Assembly: GCA_902495545.1 (NCBI GenBank)
Contig: CABUXM010000034.1
Coordinates: forward strand, 1-21,171
Direction: 5' to 3'
Length of the DNA stretch: 21,171 nucleotides
DNA from: an uncultured Collinsella sp.
Lineage (GTDB): Bacteria > Actinomycetota > Coriobacteriia > Coriobacteriales > Coriobacteriaceae
Under the pieces are notes generated by a model. It worked only from the letters and a program-made list of their open reading frames with translations, was not told where the DNA came from and did not search any database. Of this stretch, positions 1 through 9,095 are shown one piece after another (the first letter of the stretch is position 1; every line of letters begins with the position of its first letter). Position numbers and translations under genes: made by a program.

Positions 1-80
1 CGTGGGCGCCAGCGGAATGTGGGGTCACCGCGCGGTCCGCATCTGATGGTGTCGACGTCAATGGTATACGGGTGCATCAT
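1..80 (-). CDS. Possible N-terminal fragment of an unidentified protein, cut by the window edge
   Basis: On the minus strand a frame opens with two adjacent ATG codons (80-78 and 77-75) and stays open to the window edge. It reads MMHPYTIDVDTIRCG and continues past that. The composition looks protein-like, but there is no good Shine-Dalgarno sequence and the family is not recognised. It would lie about 200 bases downstream of the metal regulator on the same strand. The rest of 1-279 shows only a small hairpin (241-259) without a U-tract. Confidence is low because only about 26 codons are visible. Confidence 0.22.
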   Translation of the reverse strand, partial: MMHPYTIDVDTIRCGPRGDPTFRWRP

Positions 81-279
81 CGACGTCTTCAATACAGAAG
101 ATATCAGTGCGGAATGTTTTCAAAACCAAGCCCGGTCCCGGCCTGCGGTAACATCTCAGGCGGTTCTTGAGCATCGCTTGCTGGCAGGGTTCCTTTGCTG
201 AAATGGACTTGGCCGAAAGGGCCGCTGGTCTCAGTCGCTGGTTCGCGCTTTGCGTGAACTCCGCGCTACTGTGGGACAG

Positions 280-669
280 TTAGGCTTCTGTTGTTGGACC
301 CGCTACATCTTCCCGGCCCAACATCGCCCGTAGCTTCTCAAAGCTTTCCTCGCTCAGGCAGTGCTCCATGTGGCAGCCCTCTTGCGACGCGACCTCAGCC
401 GAAACACCCGCATCCTCCAGCAGCCCCACGAAAAAGCAGTGACGCTCCCACATTTGACGAGCGACCTCCAGCCCTCGCTCTGTCAGATGAACGTCGCGCT
501 TGCCCATTTCGACATAGCCGCTGTTCTCCAGCGTCGCCATGGCTTTAGAGACGCTCGCCTTGGTTACGCCGAGGTACTCCGCAACGTCGATCGAGCGCAC
601 GATGCTCTGACGTTCCGACAGAACGTAGATCGATTCGAGATAGTCTTCTCCGGATTCACGCAGGGCCAT
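280..669 (-). CDS. DtxR/MntR-family metal-dependent transcriptional regulator
   Basis: This is a 129-residue protein with an N-terminal winged helix (about residues 7-65, with the recognition region near VTKASVSKAMATLENSGYVE) followed by a metal-binding dimerisation helix region. It lacks the C-terminal SH3-like domain of DtxR, so it has the short MntR-like layout. Aligned from memory to MntR, D9 and E12 match D8 and E11, H77 matches H77, and E102/H103 match E102/H103. The remaining ligand position carries C99, as in the CxxEH motif of iron-responsive DtxR, rather than the Glu of MntR. The start at 669 is chosen because GAAAGG precedes that ATG; the frame is open further upstream but has no start signal there and would run into the operator-like repeats. 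The regulated metal (Fe or Mn) is not settled, and no transporter gene is seen beside it. Confidence 0.85.
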   Translation of the reverse strand: MALRESGEDYLESIYVLSERQSIVRSIDVAEYLGVTKASVSKAMATLENSGYVEMGKRDVHLTERGLEVARQMWERHCFFVGLLEDAGVSAEVASQEGCHMEHCLSEESFEKLRAMLGREDVAGPTTEA

Positions 670-690
670 GGGCCGCCTTTCGCGATGATT

Positions 691-776
691 GCTAGTTAGC
701 CTTTGGATACTTTCCACGGCTAACTTTACCGCAAAAGTTGCCCATGTCTTACTACTTTGTCTAAAAGTTAGCCGTG
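691..776 (-). promoter_or_regulatory. Repeated operator-like sequence upstream of the DtxR-type regulator
   Basis: Four related sites sit between the regulator start and the preceding terminator. CACGGCTAACTTT (715-727) and AAAGTTAGCCGTG (764-776) form a perfect 13-bp inverted repeat. AAAAGTTGCCCATG (733-746) is a degenerate copy between them, and AGTTAGCC recurs at 694-701. TTAGCC/GGCTAA words resemble DtxR-family operators, so metal-dependent autoregulation is likely. No convincing -35/-10 pair could be fixed. The assignment is inference from position and motif. Confidence 0.5.
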
Positions 777-795
777 TTTCACAAAACGTGCGGGA

Positions 796-834
796 CGAAA
801 ACAAAATGGGGACGCCCTGCAAGGAGTGTCCCCA
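796..834 (-). terminator. Rho-independent terminator after the Cof-type HAD gene
   Basis: On the minus strand, TGGGGAC pairs with GTCCCCA around a longer imperfect stem (807-834), followed by ATTTTGTTTT. It lies 17 bases past the HAD stop codon. The stem contains the word GTCCCCAAGTGCC, which recurs in the dispersed repeats at 17581 and 20857. Confidence 0.7.
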
Positions 835-850
835 AGTGCCGATTCCGCAG

Positions 851-1621
851 CTATAGCAGCCCAAAGTGCTTTGCGGCGTTGTAAATCCCATCGTCGTCCA
901 CGGCGGTCGTCACGTAGGTCGCCGCGGCCTTCACCGTGTCCTGTGCGTTGCCCATGGCCACGCTCGTGCCCACGGCGGCAAACATCGACAGGTCGTTCTC
1001 GCCGTCGCCAAAGGCAATCGCCTCGCTCGCGTCGATGCCCAGGCGCTCCAACGTCGCCGCCACGCCCAGGTCCTTGCCGCCGTTGGCGGGGATAATGTCG
1101 CAGAACAGGTCGCACCAGCGCGTGGTGAGCGAATGCGACACGGCATCGGTCACGATATGCTCGTCGTCAGGGTCCACAAAGGCGCAAAACTGGTAGACCG
1201 GCGCGTCAAAGGCGTGCTCAAACGGCTCCTCGTGGTAGACGATTCCCGCATTGCTCCCAGCCGTCACCACGCGCTCGGACAGGCGGTTCACAAACGAATT
1301 CTCGCCCTGCATGCACAGCGAGTCGTAGCACCCCTCGGCCACCTGGTCCACGATCACCGCAACGTCGTCCGGATCGATCGGGCAGCTGCGGTAAACCCCC
1401 TCGGCATCAAAGCAGTGCTGGCCCGAAAGCGTAATGTACGCATCCCAGCCCAGGTCGAACAGCCAGTCCGGCATCTGGTAGGTCGGACGGCCCGTGGCGA
1501 TCACGCACGCGATCCCCTGCTCGCGAAAGCTGTCGAGCACCTGCTGCGCCGACGCCGGAATCCGGTGGGTCTTAAAGCTCAGCAGCGTACCGTCGATATC
1601 GAAAAACGCGGCTTTGATCAT
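851..1621 (-). CDS. Cof-type HAD-superfamily phosphatase
   Basis: This 256-residue protein is a HAD hydrolase of the Cof (IIB cap) subfamily, which dephosphorylates sugar phosphates, nucleotides or cofactor precursors in the cytoplasm. Motif I is FFDIDGT with nucleophile D8 and D10, motif II is ATGR (42-45), motif III is K183, and motif IV is GDGEND (205-210). The length is normal for the family. It starts 6 bases after the ABC-F stop, so the two are almost certainly co-transcribed, and a terminator follows. The substrate cannot be read from the sequence. Confidence 0.9.
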   Translation of the reverse strand: MIKAAFFDIDGTLLSFKTHRIPASAQQVLDSFREQGIACVIATGRPTYQMPDWLFDLGWDAYITLSGQHCFDAEGVYRSCPIDPDDVAVIVDQVAEGCYDSLCMQGENSFVNRLSERVVTAGSNAGIVYHEEPFEHAFDAPVYQFCAFVDPDDEHIVTDAVSHSLTTRWCDLFCDIIPANGGKDLGVAATLERLGIDASEAIAFGDGENDLSMFAAVGTSVAMGNAQDTVKAAATYVTTAVDDDGIYNAAKHFGLL

Positions 1622-1627
1622 TCTCGC

Positions 1628-3487
1628 CTACTCCTCGCCCTCGAGCTTTTCGCTCGCCTCGAGCCACGCCATCTCCAGCTCGTCCATGGCAGCGTGAGCC
1701 TCGTCGATCTTTGCCTGCTGCTCGCCGAGCGCCGTGTAGTTGGTGGGATCGACCTGGGCCATGGCGGCCTCGGCCTCCTCCACGCGGGCGCGCTGCGTCT
1801 CCATCTTGCGCTCGAGCGAGCTCACCTCGCGGCGGAGCTTCTGACGCTCGGCGTTGGACAGTCCGTTGGGCTGACCGCTCGACTTAGGCTTGTCGGCAGC
1901 AGCAGCCGCCGCACCGGTGTCGAACGTGCCGGTCTTAGCGCTCGGCGCGCCCACGGGCTCGCCCTCGGCGGTAGCGTTGCACAGGCGCAGGTACTGGTCC
2001 ACGCCGCCGGGCATATGCGTCAGATGGCCATCGAGCAGTGCCCACTGTTGGTCGGTCACGCGCTCCATCAAAAAGCGATCGTGCGTCACCAGGATCAGCG
2101 TGCCGGGCCAGCCGTCCAGCAGGTCCTCGACAATCGCCAGCATGTCGGTATCGAGGTCGTTGCCCGGCTCGTCCAGGATGAGCACGTTGGGCTCGTCCAG
2201 AATCGTCAGCAACAGCGACAGGCGACGGCGCTGGCCGCCCGAAAGATCGCCGATGCGGCTCCAGAGCTGCTGCGTCGTAAATCCCAGGCGCTCGCAGAGC
2301 TTCTCGGGCGAAGTCTCCTTGCCGTCGATGACGTAGTACTTCTTATAGTTGCTGAGCACCTCGCGGATCGTGTCGCCCATGTAGGGCTCGAGCTCCTCGA
2401 GCTGCTGCGACAGCACGCCAAAGCGCACTGTCTGGCCGATCTTTACACGGCCGCGCAGGGGCGCGATCTTGCCCTGAATCACGTCAAGCAGTGTGGACTT
2501 GCCGGCGCCGTTCTCGCCCAAAAGACCATAGCGGTCGCCCGCACCAATGAGCCAGGTCACATCGGAGAGCACCTGCTTGGGCGCGCCATCGGTTTCCGCA
2601 TAGCCGGCGTCCACGTCGACCACATCGATAACCTGCTTGCCCAGACGGCTCACGGCGAGGCGCTTGAGCTCCAGCTCGTCACGCACGGGCGGCACGTCGG
2701 CGATCAGCTCGCGAGCGGCATCAACGCGAAACTTGGGCTTGGTGGAACGCGCCTGGGCGCCGCGGCTCAGCCACGCGAGCTCCTTGCGCGCCATGTTGCG
2801 ACGGCGCTCCTCGGTAACCGCGGCCATGCGGTCGCGCTCCACGCGCTGCAGGATATATGCGGAGTAACCGCCCTCGAAGGGATCGACCTGGCCGTCGTGG
2901 ACCTCCCACATACTGGTACAGACCTCGTCCAAGAACCAGCGGTCGTGCGTGACCACGAGCATCGCGCCCTGGCCGCGCTGCCAGCGAGCCTTTAAGTGGC
3001 GCGCGAGCCAGTTGATGGTGCGCATGTCCAGGTGGTTGGTGGGCTCGTCGAGCATGAGCACGTCGTAGTCGCCGATCAGCAGGCGCGCGAGGTCCACGCG
3101 ACGGCGCTGTCCGCCCGAAAGCTCGCCCACCGTGCCCTCCCAGGGCACATCGCTAATAAGGCCGGCCAGAATCTGGCGCGTGCGGGGGCTCGACGCCCAC
3201 TCGTACTCGGGCGTGTCACCCACGACGGCATGGTGCACGGTGTCGGTATCGACCAGGTTATCCTTTTGGCCGAGCAATCCGATCGTCGTGTCGCGGCGGT
3301 GCGTCACGCGGCCGTCGTCGGGCTCCAACGTGCCGGCGAGCACGCTCAGCAGCGTCGACTTACCGTCGCCGTTTTTACCGACAATACCAATACGGTCGCC
3401 CTCGCCCACGCCGAGCGTAACGCTATCGAAAATATGCTTGGTGGGAAACTCTAGGCTGACGGAATCGCATCCCAAAAGAATCGCCAT
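1628..3487 (-). CDS. ABC-F family ATPase, Uup-like
   Basis: This 619-residue protein has two ABC domains and no membrane segments, the hallmark of ABC-F proteins acting on ribosomes or, for Uup, also on branched DNA. Domain 1 has Walker A GKNGDGKST (37-45), LSGGQ (123-127) and DEPTNHLD (147-154). Domain 2 has GENGAGKST (324-332), LSGGQ (415-419) and DEPGNDLD (439-446), where Gly replaces the usual Thr. A basic linker (about 205-275) joins them. An Ala-rich stretch (about 525-540) precedes a charged C-terminal coiled coil (about 543-617) as in Uup. The start at 3487 has AAGGAG upstream; an in-frame upstream ATG at 3601 would place 38 non-homologous residues across the preceding terminator. It forms an operon with the HAD phosphatase. 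An antibiotic-protection role cannot be excluded but is less likely given the C-terminal domain. Confidence 0.92.
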   Translation of the reverse strand: MAILLGCDSVSLEFPTKHIFDSVTLGVGEGDRIGIVGKNGDGKSTLLSVLAGTLEPDDGRVTHRRDTTIGLLGQKDNLVDTDTVHHAVVGDTPEYEWASSPRTRQILAGLISDVPWEGTVGELSGGQRRRVDLARLLIGDYDVLMLDEPTNHLDMRTINWLARHLKARWQRGQGAMLVVTHDRWFLDEVCTSMWEVHDGQVDPFEGGYSAYILQRVERDRMAAVTEERRRNMARKELAWLSRGAQARSTKPKFRVDAARELIADVPPVRDELELKRLAVSRLGKQVIDVVDVDAGYAETDGAPKQVLSDVTWLIGAGDRYGLLGENGAGKSTLLDVIQGKIAPLRGRVKIGQTVRFGVLSQQLEELEPYMGDTIREVLSNYKKYYVIDGKETSPEKLCERLGFTTQQLWSRIGDLSGGQRRRLSLLLTILDEPNVLILDEPGNDLDTDMLAIVEDLLDGWPGTLILVTHDRFLMERVTDQQWALLDGHLTHMPGGVDQYLRLCNATAEGEPVGAPSAKTGTFDTGAAAAAADKPKSSGQPNGLSNAERQKLRREVSSLERKMETQRARVEEAEAAMAQVDPTNYTALGEQQAKIDEAHAAMDELEMAWLEASEKLEGEE

Positions 3488-3522
3488 ATGCCCTGCTCCT
3501 TCGTAGAAATTCAACGTTGTCC

Positions 3523-3528
3523 ATGATA
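3523..3528 (-). promoter_or_regulatory. Candidate -10 box for the ABC-F/HAD operon
   Basis: The minus strand reads TATCAT here, about 35 bases before the ABC-F start and just after the pst terminator, where a new promoter is expected. No good -35 hexamer is seen at 16-18 bases. Confidence 0.3.
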
Positions 3529-3555
3529 GCAGCGAAAAGGCGGGCCGCACGCGAC

Positions 3556-3596
3556 ACAAAAAGGCGGGCCATCTCCCGCAAGAGATGACCCGCCTC
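3556..3596 (-). terminator. Strong Rho-independent terminator of the pst operon
   Basis: A 13-base arm (3563-3575) pairs with 3582-3594 with one mismatch across a 6-base loop, and five U follow on the minus strand (3558-3562). It separates pstB from the ABC-F operon. Confidence 0.9.
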
Positions 3597-3606
3597 TCCA
3601 ATCAGT

Positions 3607-3632
3607 CCCGCGGCAACTGTGGCCGCCGCGGG
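3607..3632 (-). other. GC-rich hairpin between pstB and its terminator
   Basis: CCCGCGGC (3607-3614) pairs perfectly with GCCGCGGG (3625-3632). It lies 19 bases after the pstB stop and has no U-tract. It may protect the 3' end of the pst mRNA or aid termination. Confidence 0.5.
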
Positions 3633-3650
3633 CCTCAAGCATGTCCCGGA

Positions 3651-4519
<869 letters not shown>

Positions 4520-4523
<4 letters not shown>

Positions 4524-5446
4524 TCAGCCGTCATCTTCCTTGCCAGTTGCTTGCCCACGATACGGGCGATTACGTTAAACAGCAGCACGCAAATCATCAG
4601 CAGCGCCGCGGTGCCCCAGACGATCTGCTGGGCCTCGGGGCTGCCCTCGCCATAGATCTTGTAGATGTGCACGGCGAGCGACTCACCGGGGCGGAACACG
4701 TTCCAGGCGCACGTGGGGCTCGACAGGTTAAAGCTCAAGAAGTTCAGACGCACCGGCGAGCTCATGCCCGAGGTAAAGAGCAGTGCCGCGGCCTCGCCAA
4801 ACACACGGCCGGCCGAAAGCACGATGCCGGTCACGATGGCGGGCATGGCCTCGGGGATTAGGATGTGCAGCGTGGCCTCCCAGCGGGTGAGGCCCATGGC
4901 CAGACACGCATCGCGCTGGGCCTGCGGCACGTCCTCGAGCGCCTGCTGAATCACGCGCACCAGGATGGGGATGTTGAACATGGTGAGCGCGACGGCGCCG
5001 GAGATGATGGAGTACTTCCAGCCCAGCTGCACCGAGAACACCAGAAAGCCGAACATGCCGACGACGATGGAAGGCAGCGAGGACAGTGTCTCGATGGCGG
5101 TGGAGGCGATGTCGCGGATAGGGCCGTTCGGCGCGTACTCAACCAGGAAGACCGCCCCGCCCAGGCTGATGGGCACCGAGATGATCAAGGTGATCAGCAG
5201 CAGATAGAACGAGTCGAACAGCTGATAGAGTACGCCGCCCTGGGTTCCGTTGGCGCGCGACGGCTCCGTGAGGAAGCCCGGCTTAAGCAGCGTCGAGATA
5301 CCCTCGAACAGGATGTAGGCCACCATGGAGATGACGATGAGCATGACGATGGAGGCGATCGCCGTCAGCACGCCCGTGGCGATGCGGTCCTGCTTTTGGA
5401 CACGCCCGAGTCTCGCCTCGTCGATGTGGATGCGCGTGCTAGCCAC
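4520..5446 (-). CDS. pstA: Phosphate ABC transporter permease PstA
   Basis: This 308-residue integral membrane permease has a cytoplasmic N-terminus and about six transmembrane segments, the first near residues 24-49 and the last near 276-298. The cytoplasmic EAA-type loop (about 172-200, containing RDACLAMGLTRW) contacts PstB, and the region around SSLPSIVVGMFGF (122-134) is typical of PstA. The start codon is GTG at 5446, preceded by a GGGGGCGAAGG-type ribosome site, and it overlaps the end of pstC by 8 bases. No earlier or later ATG would keep the first membrane segment intact. Confidence 0.95.
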
Positions 5447-6347
5447 GAGCCTTCGCCCCCTTGCGGCCTATAAGGTGGATGATCAGGATGAAGATGAGGC
5501 TCATGCCCATCAGCAGCAGACCGAGCGCCCACAAAACATCGTCCTGGGCCGAGCCCTCGGCATAGACCGCCATGGACGTGGTGAGCGTGGTGGTGATGGT
5601 CGAGGCCGGCGACAGCAGCGACGTCGGCATGGCCTCGATACCGCCGATGACCATGCGCACGGCGAGCGTCTCGCCAAAGGCGCGGGTCATACCCAGAATG
5701 ACCGCAGTCATGAGCGACGGCATGGCGGACTTGAGCACCACGTGCCAGATGGTCTGCCAGCGGGTGTAGCCCAGCGCGAGCGAGCCCTGGCGGTAGCTGT
5801 CGGGCACGGCGCGCAGGCCATCGACCGAAAGCGTGGTCATCGTCGGCAGGATCATGACGGCCAGCACGATGGCGCCGGGCAAGATGCCCAAGCCCGTGCT
5901 TACGTGGAAAACGCTCTTCATAAGGCCGACGACCACGTGAAAACCGATCAGACCAAAGACAACCGAAGGAATACCAGTCAAAAGCTCAATAAGCGGCTGA
6001 AAGACCTTGGAACCAAACTTAGGCTGGATCTCAACCGCAAAGATGGCAGAGCCGATGGCGATGGGCAGCGCGATGAGCGTGGAGAGTACCATGACCGCAA
6101 ACGAGGTGACGATCAGGGGCAGGGCGCCGGTATAGGGCAGGCCGTTTTCGGCTGTGCTGGCCAGGTCCCACTTGGTGCCGGTGAAGAACTCGACAACCGA
6201 AACGCCGTCCCTGAGAAAAGCCGAGAGGCCCTTTTGGGCGACCATAAAGATGAGCGCGGCAACGACAAGCGTCACGAGCGCTACGCACGCGCCCGTGACG
6301 CCCAGGCCCACGTTCTCAAGGTCGCGCTTTGGCAGCTGTTTTGCCAT
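5439..6347 (-). CDS. pstC: Phosphate ABC transporter permease PstC
   Basis: This 302-residue partner permease of PstA has about six transmembrane segments, beginning near 15-37, and a periplasm-side loop at about 40-75. The family motif LTGIPSVVFGLIGF (123-136) and the EAA loop (about 181-207, SYRQGSLALGYTRW) are clear. The ATG at 6347 follows GGAAAGG and lies 24 bases after the pstS stop. Confidence 0.95.
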   Translation of the reverse strand: MAKQLPKRDLENVGLGVTGACVALVTLVVAALIFMVAQKGLSAFLRDGVSVVEFFTGTKWDLASTAENGLPYTGALPLIVTSFAVMVLSTLIALPIAIGSAIFAVEIQPKFGSKVFQPLIELLTGIPSVVFGLIGFHVVVGLMKSVFHVSTGLGILPGAIVLAVMILPTMTTLSVDGLRAVPDSYRQGSLALGYTRWQTIWHVVLKSAMPSLMTAVILGMTRAFGETLAVRMVIGGIEAMPTSLLSPASTITTTLTTSMAVYAEGSAQDDVLWALGLLLMGMSLIFILIIHLIGRKGAKARG

Positions 6348-6371
6348 TGCAAACCTTTCCGGGGCGATTAC

Positions 6372-7310
6372 TTATTTAGCGGAGACCTTGCCGCTGGCGT
6401 CCTTTACGACCTTCATGGCAGAAACGGGGATAAAGCCCTGCTCCTCGACGAGCTTGCCCTGGACGTCGTCGGAAAGCATGAACTCCAGGAATGCCTTGGT
6501 GGCCTCGTCGGCGTCCTTGGAGCAGTACATGTGCTCGGTAGCCCAGATCTTGAAGGAGTCATCGGTGACGTTCTTGCTCTTGGGCTCGATGCCCTCGACC
6601 TTGATGGCGTTGAACTTGGAGTCGTCGAAGTGCGAGAAGTCGAGGTAGGAGATGGCGTTATCGGTGCTGGCCATCTGAGTCTGGACATCGCCGGACTTGT
6701 CGAGCTCGGCGTCGCCCTTAAAGTCGACGGCCTCATCGCCAAAGACGGCAGCCTCAAAGGTAGCGCGGGTGCCGGAGCCGGCCTTGCGGTTGAGGACGAC
6801 GATGGTGGCGTCGTCGCCGCCGACCTCCTTCCAGTTGGTGATCTGGCCGGAGAAGATGCCCTTGAGCTGCTCGAGGGACAGATCGTCGACCTTGACGTTC
6901 TTGGAGACAACAGGACCCATGCCCACGACGGCAACCTCGTGGTCGACGAGGTTCTTGACCTGGTCGGCCTCGAGCTTGGTCTCGGCGAAGACGTCGGAGT
7001 TACCGATGGTAACGGTGCCGGCGGCGACAGCGGTCAGGCCCTTGCCCGAACCGTTGCCCGAGCCGGAGACGGAGACATCGGGGTTGGCGTCCATGAACTT
7101 CTCGGCAGCGGCCTCGACGAGAGCCTGGAACGAAGAGGCACCGTCGTAGGTCACCTCGCCGGAGACGGACTCGTCAGCAGCGGCGCTGCCCTTGTCGGCG
7201 GCGTCGGATGCGCCGGAACCGCCGCAACCAACGAGACCGAGACCGACGATGCTGACAAGACCACCAGCGAGGCCGAGGAACTGACGACGAGAATAAGCCT
7301 GATCGAGCAT
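6372..7310 (-). CDS. pstS: Phosphate-binding lipoprotein PstS
   Basis: This 312-residue extracytoplasmic receptor delivers phosphate to PstCA. The signal peptide carries a twin-arginine-like SRRQFL (7-12), a hydrophobic core and a lipobox LVGC with C29 as the likely lipidated residue, so it appears to be a Tat-exported lipoprotein. After a Gly/Ser/Ala linker the mature domain shows SGSGNGSGKGL (82-92) and NRKAGSGTR (174-182), both phosphate-contact regions in PstS. ATG at 7310 is preferred because AAAGGAAG precedes it and the signal peptide then starts correctly; ATG at 7328 is an alternative. It is the first gene of the operon. Confidence 0.93.
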   Translation of the reverse strand: MLDQAYSRRQFLGLAGGLVSIVGLGLVGCGGSGASDAADKGSAAADESVSGEVTYDGASSFQALVEAAAEKFMDANPDVSVSGSGNGSGKGLTAVAAGTVTIGNSDVFAETKLEADQVKNLVDHEVAVVGMGPVVSKNVKVDDLSLEQLKGIFSGQITNWKEVGGDDATIVVLNRKAGSGTRATFEAAVFGDEAVDFKGDAELDKSGDVQTQMASTDNAISYLDFSHFDDSKFNAIKVEGIEPKSKNVTDDSFKIWATEHMYCSKDADEATKAFLEFMLSDDVQGKLVEEQGFIPVSAMKVVKDASGKVSAK

Positions 7311-7453
7311 GATCTTCCTTTCATACATGCGACTCGCGGGCACCCTGCCCGCTTTGCTGTTTGGAAAGATACGACCTCGATCGGGCAGCGCCCGCGCCAA
7401 CTGCGGTTTCTTACGGGCATCTGATAGACCCTTACCGCAAGCTCTGTCCAGCC

Positions 7454-7470
7454 TTTACAAACGGATAACA
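7454..7470. promoter_or_regulatory. Possible Pho-box-like half-sites upstream of pstS
   Basis: TTTACA and ATAACA lie 5 bases apart (7454-7459 and 7465-7470), matching the 11-base spacing of TTNACA half-sites used by PhoP in Gram-positive bacteria. They sit about 150 bases before pstS. Only two half-sites are seen, so this is weak. A possible minus-strand promoter (TGGACA, 18 bases, TATCAG) lies just downstream. The remaining upstream region to 7513 shows no gene. Confidence 0.25.
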
Positions 7471-7513
7471 ATCCAGCGCCGAACATGGCGCACCTTTTAC
7501 ACCAATAAAAACA

Positions 7514-7582
7514 AAGTTGGGGTGAAATAGTTCCTGCTTGGCCATCAAATGGCCCATTCTAGGAACTATTCCACCGCAACTT
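7514..7582. repeat. Dispersed 3'-end palindrome, copy 1
   Basis: Arms 7514-7535 and 7561-7582 pair at 20 of 22 positions, and an inner stem TGGCCAT/ATGGCCCA extends the hairpin. The consensus end is AGTTGCGGTG...CACCGCAACT. It lies 21 bases past the stop of the M20 peptidase gene. Confidence 0.85.
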
Positions 7583-7603
7583 AGATTGGGAAACCGCGAA
7601 ACC

Positions 7604-9040
7604 TTAAAGCTCTAATTCATTCAAACGGAGGATCGCAACAATGTAGATCTTGAGTGCTTGCTTGAGCTGTTCCTCGTTGGCGCACTCGTTGGGGCCGTGC
7701 ATCTGGCCGCCCCACTCGGGCAGCTCAAGGCCGGTCTCCTCGGGGCCAAACGAGACGGCGCGGGCAAAGTTGCGCGCGTACGTGCCGCCGCCCATGGCAA
7801 AGGGTTCGGCATGTTTACCGGTGAACTCGTTATAGGTATCGATGAGCGCCCTCACGGCCGGATCGTCGGCAGACACCGAGAACGGCACCTTCGCGCGACC
7901 CAGCTGGCACGTCACGCCAAAACGGCCCACGAGCGGCTCGAGCTGCTCGCGGATGGTATCGGCACTGGTGCTATCGGGGAAGCGCACGTCGATGACCTGC
8001 TCGATGTGGCCATCCACCACACGGATGACGCCGGGATTGCAGGTGAGCGGGCCAAACGCCGGGCTCGTCGCGTCGATACCCAGGCCGCGGCCATAGGCGT
8101 CCGCATGCACAAAGGCCAAAAACTTGACAAACTCGTGCTCGGCAGGCGTCAGCAGGCGCTCGTCACGGGCACCAAACGCGTCCTCGGCCTCGCGCAGATA
8201 CGCCACGACCAGGCCGACGGCATTGATCGTTCCCTCGGGCATCGAGGCATGACCGCCAATGCCGTGGGCGAAAATCTGCGCATGGCCGTTATCGAGCGCT
8301 GTGATCTCCAAACGATCGGCGTTCTCGACCGGCGCCGGCAGTTCATCGGCGGCAATCGCGAGCTCGCAAATAGACTGCGATGGAATGGCGTTGCTCGCCT
8401 CGGCACCGCTCCAGGACACAATGCGCCCTCCATCGATCTTAGGGCTCACAAACGTCGCCCCAAACTGGCCCTTCTCGGCATTGCAGACCGGGAACTCGGC
8501 ATCGGGCGTAAACAAAAAGTCGGGGTCTGCGTGGTTCTCCAGATAATGGTGAACGTCGGACATGCCCACTTCCTCATCGCAGCCCAGCAGCGCGCGGAAG
8601 GTATAGCGCGGCACAATGCCGTGCTTGAGCAGGTACGCGCCGGCATAAAGCGACAACACCGCCGGGCCCTTGTCGTCAATCACGCCGCGACCGAGCAGCC
8701 AGCCCTCGCGACGCTCCATCGCGAACGGGTCGGTGTTCCAGCCAGGGCCGGCGGGAACCACGTCCACGTGGCAGATAGTCGCAAGCTGCTTGTCGCCGCG
8801 ACCCGGGATATCGGCGATTCCCACATAGCCCTCGTCGTCGCTCGTCTGATAGCCGAGCTTTTGCGCAATGCCGAGCGCGCAATCGAGCGCGTCACGGACC
8901 GGGCGGCCAAACGGCGCACCGGGCTCTGCATTGGCAGCAACGGCCACGGACGGATAGCTCACCAGCTGCTCGATATCGGCGACGACATCTTCCCAGACCT
9001 CGTCAACATACTCGGCAACGCTCTGCTCCACCTGATTCAT
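7604..9040 (-). CDS. M20-family dipeptidase, PepV/Sapep type
   Basis: This 478-residue cytoplasmic metallopeptidase should cleave dipeptides using two metal ions. Metal and catalytic motifs are visible: HVDVVPAG with H91 and D93, GRGVIDDKGP with bridging D122, DEEVGM with catalytic E156 and adjacent E157, TPDAEFP with D180, and GGQMHGPNE near the C-terminus supplying the last His. A dimerisation/lid domain (about 190-370) interrupts the catalytic domain as in PepV. ATG at 9040 follows AGGAGGT; the frame extends upstream but overlaps the end of the preceding HAD gene without a start signal. The gap to that gene is 55 bases, so co-transcription is likely. Substrate range is inferred only from the family. 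Confidence 0.9.
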   Translation of the reverse strand: MNQVEQSVAEYVDEVWEDVVADIEQLVSYPSVAVAANAEPGAPFGRPVRDALDCALGIAQKLGYQTSDDEGYVGIADIPGRGDKQLATICHVDVVPAGPGWNTDPFAMERREGWLLGRGVIDDKGPAVLSLYAGAYLLKHGIVPRYTFRALLGCDEEVGMSDVHHYLENHADPDFLFTPDAEFPVCNAEKGQFGATFVSPKIDGGRIVSWSGAEASNAIPSQSICELAIAADELPAPVENADRLEITALDNGHAQIFAHGIGGHASMPEGTINAVGLVVAYLREAEDAFGARDERLLTPAEHEFVKFLAFVHADAYGRGLGIDATSPAFGPLTCNPGVIRVVDGHIEQVIDVRFPDSTSADTIREQLEPLVGRFGVTCQLGRAKVPFSVSADDPAVRALIDTYNEFTGKHAEPFAMGGGTYARNFARAVSFGPEETGLELPEWGGQMHGPNECANEEQLKQALKIYIVAILRLNELEL

Positions 9041-9095
9041 GGACGACCTCCTAACCCATGAGCGGCGATCACGCCCGCCCCTCACATTACGTCTA

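Noticed and set aside
19..201. 60-codon plus-strand frame at the left edge
   Set aside because: It lacks a ribosome site and protein-like features, and the opposite strand gives a more plausible, though still weak, fragment.
866..2995. Long plus-strand open frame of about 700 codons opposite the HAD and ABC-F genes
   Set aside because: It is antisense to two proteins with full catalytic motifs, lacks a ribosome site and has Arg/His/Leu-rich composition typical of GC-rich shadow frames.
5325..7424. Plus-strand open frame of 699 codons opposite pstC and pstS
   Set aside because: It is a shadow of the clearly recognised pst genes with low-complexity Asp/Arg/His composition and no family features.
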